A DNA stretch of 64,000 nucleotides. It comes from Diabrotica undecimpunctata. Taxonomy: Eukaryota; Arthropoda; Insecta; Coleoptera; Chrysomelidae. Below, one piece after another: positions 36,001-42,000 of this stretch; position 1 is the stretch's first letter; every line of letters starts with the position of its first letter. Made by a program: the position numbers and the translations under genes. Under the pieces are notes generated by a model that made no database searches, was not told the DNA's origin, and was given only the letters and a program-made list of their open reading frames with translations. The stretch is from contig NC_092806.1 in the NCBI RefSeq assembly GCF_040954645.1, forward strand, positions 23,771,644 through 23,835,643. The letters run 5' to 3'.

Positions 36001-39000
36001 AGAGACCGCATACCTTGAAGAGGCATAGTGCCTATAACGAGGATTCATAACGTGGATTGACTTGCCATGCTGTGATGAATAGCAAGGTTTAAGAACAATC
36101 TAAAAAGCAATTAGTTCAGAACTTTATTTGTACGGAAGAGATGCGTAACCGGTTTCCTAATACATTTTTCTATACTGCAATTATCTTGAACAATTATTTT
36201 TAATTTGTATTATGATTTACTTATTTTTCGTATAGTTATAATTTTTTTTTTATCTTATTTAGATATGGAGCTCCAGCTTTTGTTTCATTCCCTCATTTCT
36301 ATGAAGCAGATCCCGCCTTTTTAGCAGATGTCGACGGTTTAAAACCAAATAAGGAGAAACACGAAATGTTCTTAGCTTTAGAACCAGAAACTGGACTACC
36401 CCTTTCTGTCAGAGCCCAGATTCAACTGAACCTGAAGATGGAAAAAGTGAAACACATTAAGTATGAAACATTTTTTATGATATTTACTGTACTTACTTAC
36501 TGTATGTACTTTTTAACTTGGTTTTTAAAAGCTTTAGTTGAAGTAATGATTTTAAATTTTTAAGGAATTTGATTATACAGTAGTAAACCACAGACAATGG
36601 ATGACTTTCTACTTATTTCTAAATGTCGGTAGGGTACTACAAACTATCTCTTATTTCTTGTGTTGTGTACGTAAATATCATTGTTACATAAAAAAGTTTT
36701 TTGATTTTTATGAATTAATATCAATAATTCCAAAATGTAAATTCCATACACTGTTTAAATCCCTAAATAGGCTTTTACAAGACTAACCATACGAAACACC
36801 TGCAATACATCTCAAAATACACTTTTGACCCTTGAAAACGTTCTTTCTACTAGGAGAGCCACCCCAGACAGTTGTACCGTAACTCATTGTCGACTGTACT
36901 TTAGCAAAATAAAAAAGACGAAATGTTGCAGACTAAATATTCTACCCAAATTTCTCAATAACACTTGGAGTCGAGTTTTTTACACACATTCCAACAATGA
37001 GTCTTAAAAGATAAATGAGAGTCGAAAGTCACTCCTAAAAACTTCACATTACTACAATTCAAAATACCCTCACCATTGATGGCAATACTTAGATCAGGTT
37101 TAGTAGAACTTGCACGGGATGTAAATGATACAAAATTAGTTTTGTGAACATTGAACAGGAGCGACTGATTACTGAACCAATCAGAGAAAGTCTTCAGTGA
37201 TTTTGTTATTTTATCTTATAAAAAATGTATGTCTTTATTTCGATATAGCATTGTTGAGTCATCCGCATAAACTGATACAAATGCATCAGACATTACATAT
37301 GGTAGTTTATTAATATACACAGTATACACATATGTCCAAAAGTTTGGAATATTGGAATATTTCATCTTTTTATTGATTTTTATATATAAACTCTTCCGAA
37401 TAATTAAACATCATTTTGATTCAATTCTCAACAATACTAAATAAATCTCAAAACCAGATAAACGATATGCAAAAAAATTATTTATTCTCTTGGAGTGAAA
37501 AACTTACAATGTGCAACTTACATTTAAAAGTAAATTAGTATAGAAAAAAATAATTTTTAATAAAACTAATAATTAGTAATTCCTCAATTGGCCTGTATGC
37601 ATGCCTGTAGGCGATTTGGCATGCTGACGATTAACTGGTCGAGCGGAATTCTTTCCCATTCTTCACGGGCAGCATCTTTTAGTTCTCGAAGTGTAATAGG
37701 GGGATTGTTTCGCTTCTTGATGCGTGTTTTGAGAATGTCCCAAGCATGTTCAATAACGTTCATGTCGGGGGAATTCGAGGGCCACTGTAATGTAGATATT
37801 TCTTCTTCTTCCAGAAAATTTTGTACTGCTGCTGTTCGATGAGGAGGTGCGTTGTCAAGAATAAACACAAATTCATCACCTACTGCCCCTCGCAATAGAC
37901 GTACGATAGGATTTAATACTTCCTCGATGTACACAGCACCAGTGACTCTTCTCTATAGAACCAGCAGTGGCGTCCGTGTACCACTCATAATACCAACCCA
38001 AACCATAATACTGCCACCTTCAAATGGGACACGCGGTTGGGCTGTTTCTAGTCGGGTTTGTCGTCCTGGTGCTCTCCAAACCAGTGTTGTTCGCGAATCA
38101 GATACCAAGCCAATTTTTGACTCATCAGAGAACATCACGTTATTCCAGTTAGGACCATGATGCACCATTTCTCTAGCCCATTGCAACCTTACTATTTTGT
38201 GTTGGTAGGTTAGTTTAGGAACACGTAGCGGTCTTCTACGATATAAATTTACTGCATTTAGTCTGCGTGTTATTGTTTGCCGTAAAATATTTAGTCCTTG
38301 ACTCCTAAAAATTTCTCTGGATATACCATTTGTAGATTCCAGACGATTTCTACGAGCTATCAATGGTATTTGCCGGTCTTGTGCTGCTGTTGTACATCGA
38401 CTTCTACCACTTCTGGGACAATCCTTAACGTCATTTGTATCTTGGAATTTTTTTTTAATTTTCGATGCAGTACTCTGAGTTGCATCAACAATATTCGCGT
38501 TATAACTTTGACTAAAGCCCTGTTGTAACAAAGAAATTACTCTAGGTATGTCAAAATGAGATATCACATTTTTAAACGGCTCAATTCAAATTTAAACAAA
38601 AACTGAAAAAATATGTAAATACGCTAATCAGCGTATGTGTATCAGAATGTGATCAAAATCATACAAAAACGATTCAAATTTTTTATCATTTTCATTTAAA
38701 AACGCTCTAGAATGAATATTAATATCAATTTTAAAACCACGATAGGCGCAGATATATTATTTGTACGTATTCCAAACTTTTGGACATGTGTGTATACTGT
38801 GGGAGAGACAGATTACCAGAAATACAAAGAAGAGAATTTATAACACCTTGGTACGCAGTATAATGACCCATGGAACAGAGAATTGGGTAATAAATAAACG
38901 AAACAGGTCCAAAATCACAGCAACTGAAATGGAGTTCATGAGAAGAAGCTGCAGAGTGACAAAAACGGATCGCATCAGAAATGAGGAGATAAAACGAAGA

Positions 39001-42000
39001 ATGGCAGTAGAACAAGACATACTCAGCTACATCGAAGAAAAACGTTTAATTTGGTATGGACATGTGAGAAGAACAGATCATACAAGGTGGATAGCAAAGA
39101 TTTCGGATTGGAGCCCAATAGGAAGGAGGAAAAGAGGTAGACCCGAAGATCATGGAGGGATGAAGTGGACGAGGCCATGGAAAGACGAGACCTTAGAGAT
39201 GGAGAATGGCAGAACAGAAAGGACTGGAGACGTTGGCTGAAAGAAGGAAGGCGGCGACAGCTGTAAAAATCCTTATATAGATAGATAGATTAATATATAA
39301 AATAAATAATATCGGGCTCAATATGGAGCCCTGTGGTACTCCATTCTTATTAACAATCGCACCAGACATTGAAATTTTGAAGTTATTTTTTATTTTAACT
39401 ATTTGGTGTTGGTCTTTCAGATAGGAACCAAACCAACTATGGGCAACTCCCCTAACACCATATTTGTACAATCTATCAAATGGCAGTTGGATTTTCACTA
39501 TTTTCAATTGAGATTAAAACTTCCTCAGAAACTGTTAATGGCTGTGGAAGTAAAAAATTTATTTCGAAATCCATATTGATGTTTTGTGATAATTCGGTTA
39601 AAATCTATAAATGATCAAAATTGTTTTAGCATTGCATATTCAATAATCTTAGATACCACAGGTGAAACATACAATGGTTGATCGAAAATTTGACATTAAT
39701 TCAGGATCAGCTTGTTTTAATACCGGTGAAATGATAGAAGTTTTCAGCGTTTTTCCCAAGTTGGGAAAAACGCCAGTATTTAAAGAAGCATTTATAATGT
39801 GAGCAAGTGGTATCAGAATCTGAGACGCAATTTTCTTAATTACTATACATACCTGATATTTCATCAAAACCACACGATGCTTTGTTTTTAATTTTATATT
39901 TTATAATGTCTAAGATATCTTCCTCTGTTATATAAGATAGGAACGAACTATTTTGAACAAAATCGTTGGAATGCTGAAAATTAAAATTTGGTTTAATTAT
40001 TTTACTAATTATATCTTCTGGTGCATCTATAAAGTAATTATTAAATTTGTTTGATATTATATCTGAATTTGTAATCCTAGTATCATCTATTTTTAGACAG
40101 ATATTTTTGTGATTTTTTTGTTTTCCATTGTTTATTTATAACAGCCCAAGTGGTTTTGTTTTTGTAAGAGGATTCAGAGATTTTGTTAAAATAAAACTGA
40201 CCCTTTGTGGTCTCAACAAGAACTTTGTGCTGATATTTTTTTTGTCTATATAGAGTTTTTAGTTCAGGGTATGCCTTACAGTATAGGGGAAGTGCGGGAA
40301 CAGTGTTACAACTTTTTTAATTCGTCACAAAGTTGATGGACATGAATATTTTAAGTTTATTTTTATCATTATATGATAGTATATAGTTTACTTTGTTTTT
40401 TGATAAAGTATTATAACATTACAAGAATAAGGTATGAAAGTATAGCATGACTTTGAAAATTTGTCATTTGTAACACTGTACCCTGCGGTAGTGTACAGTG
40501 TTACAATGTACATGGAACAGTGTTACAAGGCATAAAAAACATGAGAAAGGAGAAATTAAATACATAAATGATTAGGAAAAGATGTATTGTTAATTAAAAC
40601 TATGAACATAAGGCCTAAATGTCAAAATTATCAAGATATTCAACATAGAGAAAAAGTAAATTTGATAAAACCTATTCAAGTGAATTTTTAAATTTTGTTA
40701 AATCGATATTAAAAACCAGCATCTCAGATGTCCTGTTTGTTCCACCTGCAGCAACTGGTGGTGGCAATTTGTGTATAATATATTCCTTACTAAAAGTGTA
40801 GGATTGTTCAGTTTTTACAAATTTAAACAGAGGTTTAATTCTCTTTATGTAGACAATCACATATTCTTCCTCCAGTTCCCCCTCGACTAAACCCACCGAA
40901 AAAATATTACAACATTTATTGTATATTATTACTTCAGCAACAAGCACATAATCGCCAACTGAAACTGATGAATAATCCATTTCCATTTCTTCGCCTTCAA
41001 AATTGTTACTAGCATTACTTTCAGCATAAGGAACTTCGCCTTCTGATTCCTCAGAACTCTCGGCATCTTTTTTCTCCTTAATGATTTTTTTCTTTACAGC
41101 CTTCGCTTTCTTTCTACTTCGCTCCAATAATTCATTTACTAATTCGTCCTTAATAGGAGTGTCTGTTAGCATCATGGATTTTCCTTTTTTCCTTCCTGTG
41201 ATGTTTGTTTTCCTTGGTGGGGCTTTTGGAAAGGGTCTAACGAGTTCAGGTGAAATTAAAGTTGTTTGTTTGACCAATACACTTGACATAGAGGGTCTTT
41301 CTTCTTGTTGGTGCTGTATATTCCTAGAAGGGGTAGATGAAGGTATTACAATGCGAGGTGAAGGCGAAAGAGTTGAAGTGGAAGGACTAGTTAGAGACTT
41401 TGAAACTATAGTCTCATGATTCGAATCTGTTACATGTAATGTATGCTCATATGCTACGTCACAAGGAACTTGTGCCGAGGTAGAAGGCTGAGGTTGATCT
41501 CTGTTTGAAGTCTGCAATGAAGTTGCTGTAGCCAGAGAGCGGTCTGTCACACTGGATGACAAAAAGTCATCGTCTGTAAATATATTTCGATTTAAAGGCC
41601 ATATGCCTGTCGAAGAAAACCCATTGACTATGTTTGAGATAGAGAATGCTTTAGGAAATGCTTTACCAAATAGAGCAGCAACATCATAGATGGAAATGAC
41701 TTTTCCAGGGTTGCAGATCATCCAGTCGTTGCAGATCATCCAGTCGTTGCAAGCAGAATTATAATTGGATTTTAAGCTTTTATAAACAGTTTTGTCAAGA
41801 GGTTGAAGTTTCGCACTTGTATGTGGTGGCAACGTAACCATAATTATCCCGCTTTGTTTTGTAAATTCCAAAGAGCCAATTGTGATATGCGATTCGTGAT
41901 TGTCAAAAATTAGTATCACGGGGTTTTCTTTTGAACACTTAACATGTCTTTGGAAATGAATCAGAACCTCAACAAAAATTTCCCCGTTCATCCAACCGCT

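Larger units (their letters stand above)
37318..39288 (+). mobile_element. LINE B 3' fragment inserted in LINE A, itself split by Tc1
   Basis: Flanked by the 9-bp duplication ATTAATATA (37309-37317 and 39289-39297). The left LINE B remnant is only CACAG plus the TA target; the main part is 38797-39288 and encodes RNTKKRIYNTLVRSIMTHGT, TEMEFMRRSCRVTKTDRIRN, LIWYGHVRRTDHTRWIAKIS and RRKRGRPEDH in the + direction, a LINE C-terminal region. It ends in a (GATA)n-type tail (about 39278-39289). About 500 bp remain once Tc1 is removed, so it inserted as a strongly 5'-truncated copy. Confidence 0.85.
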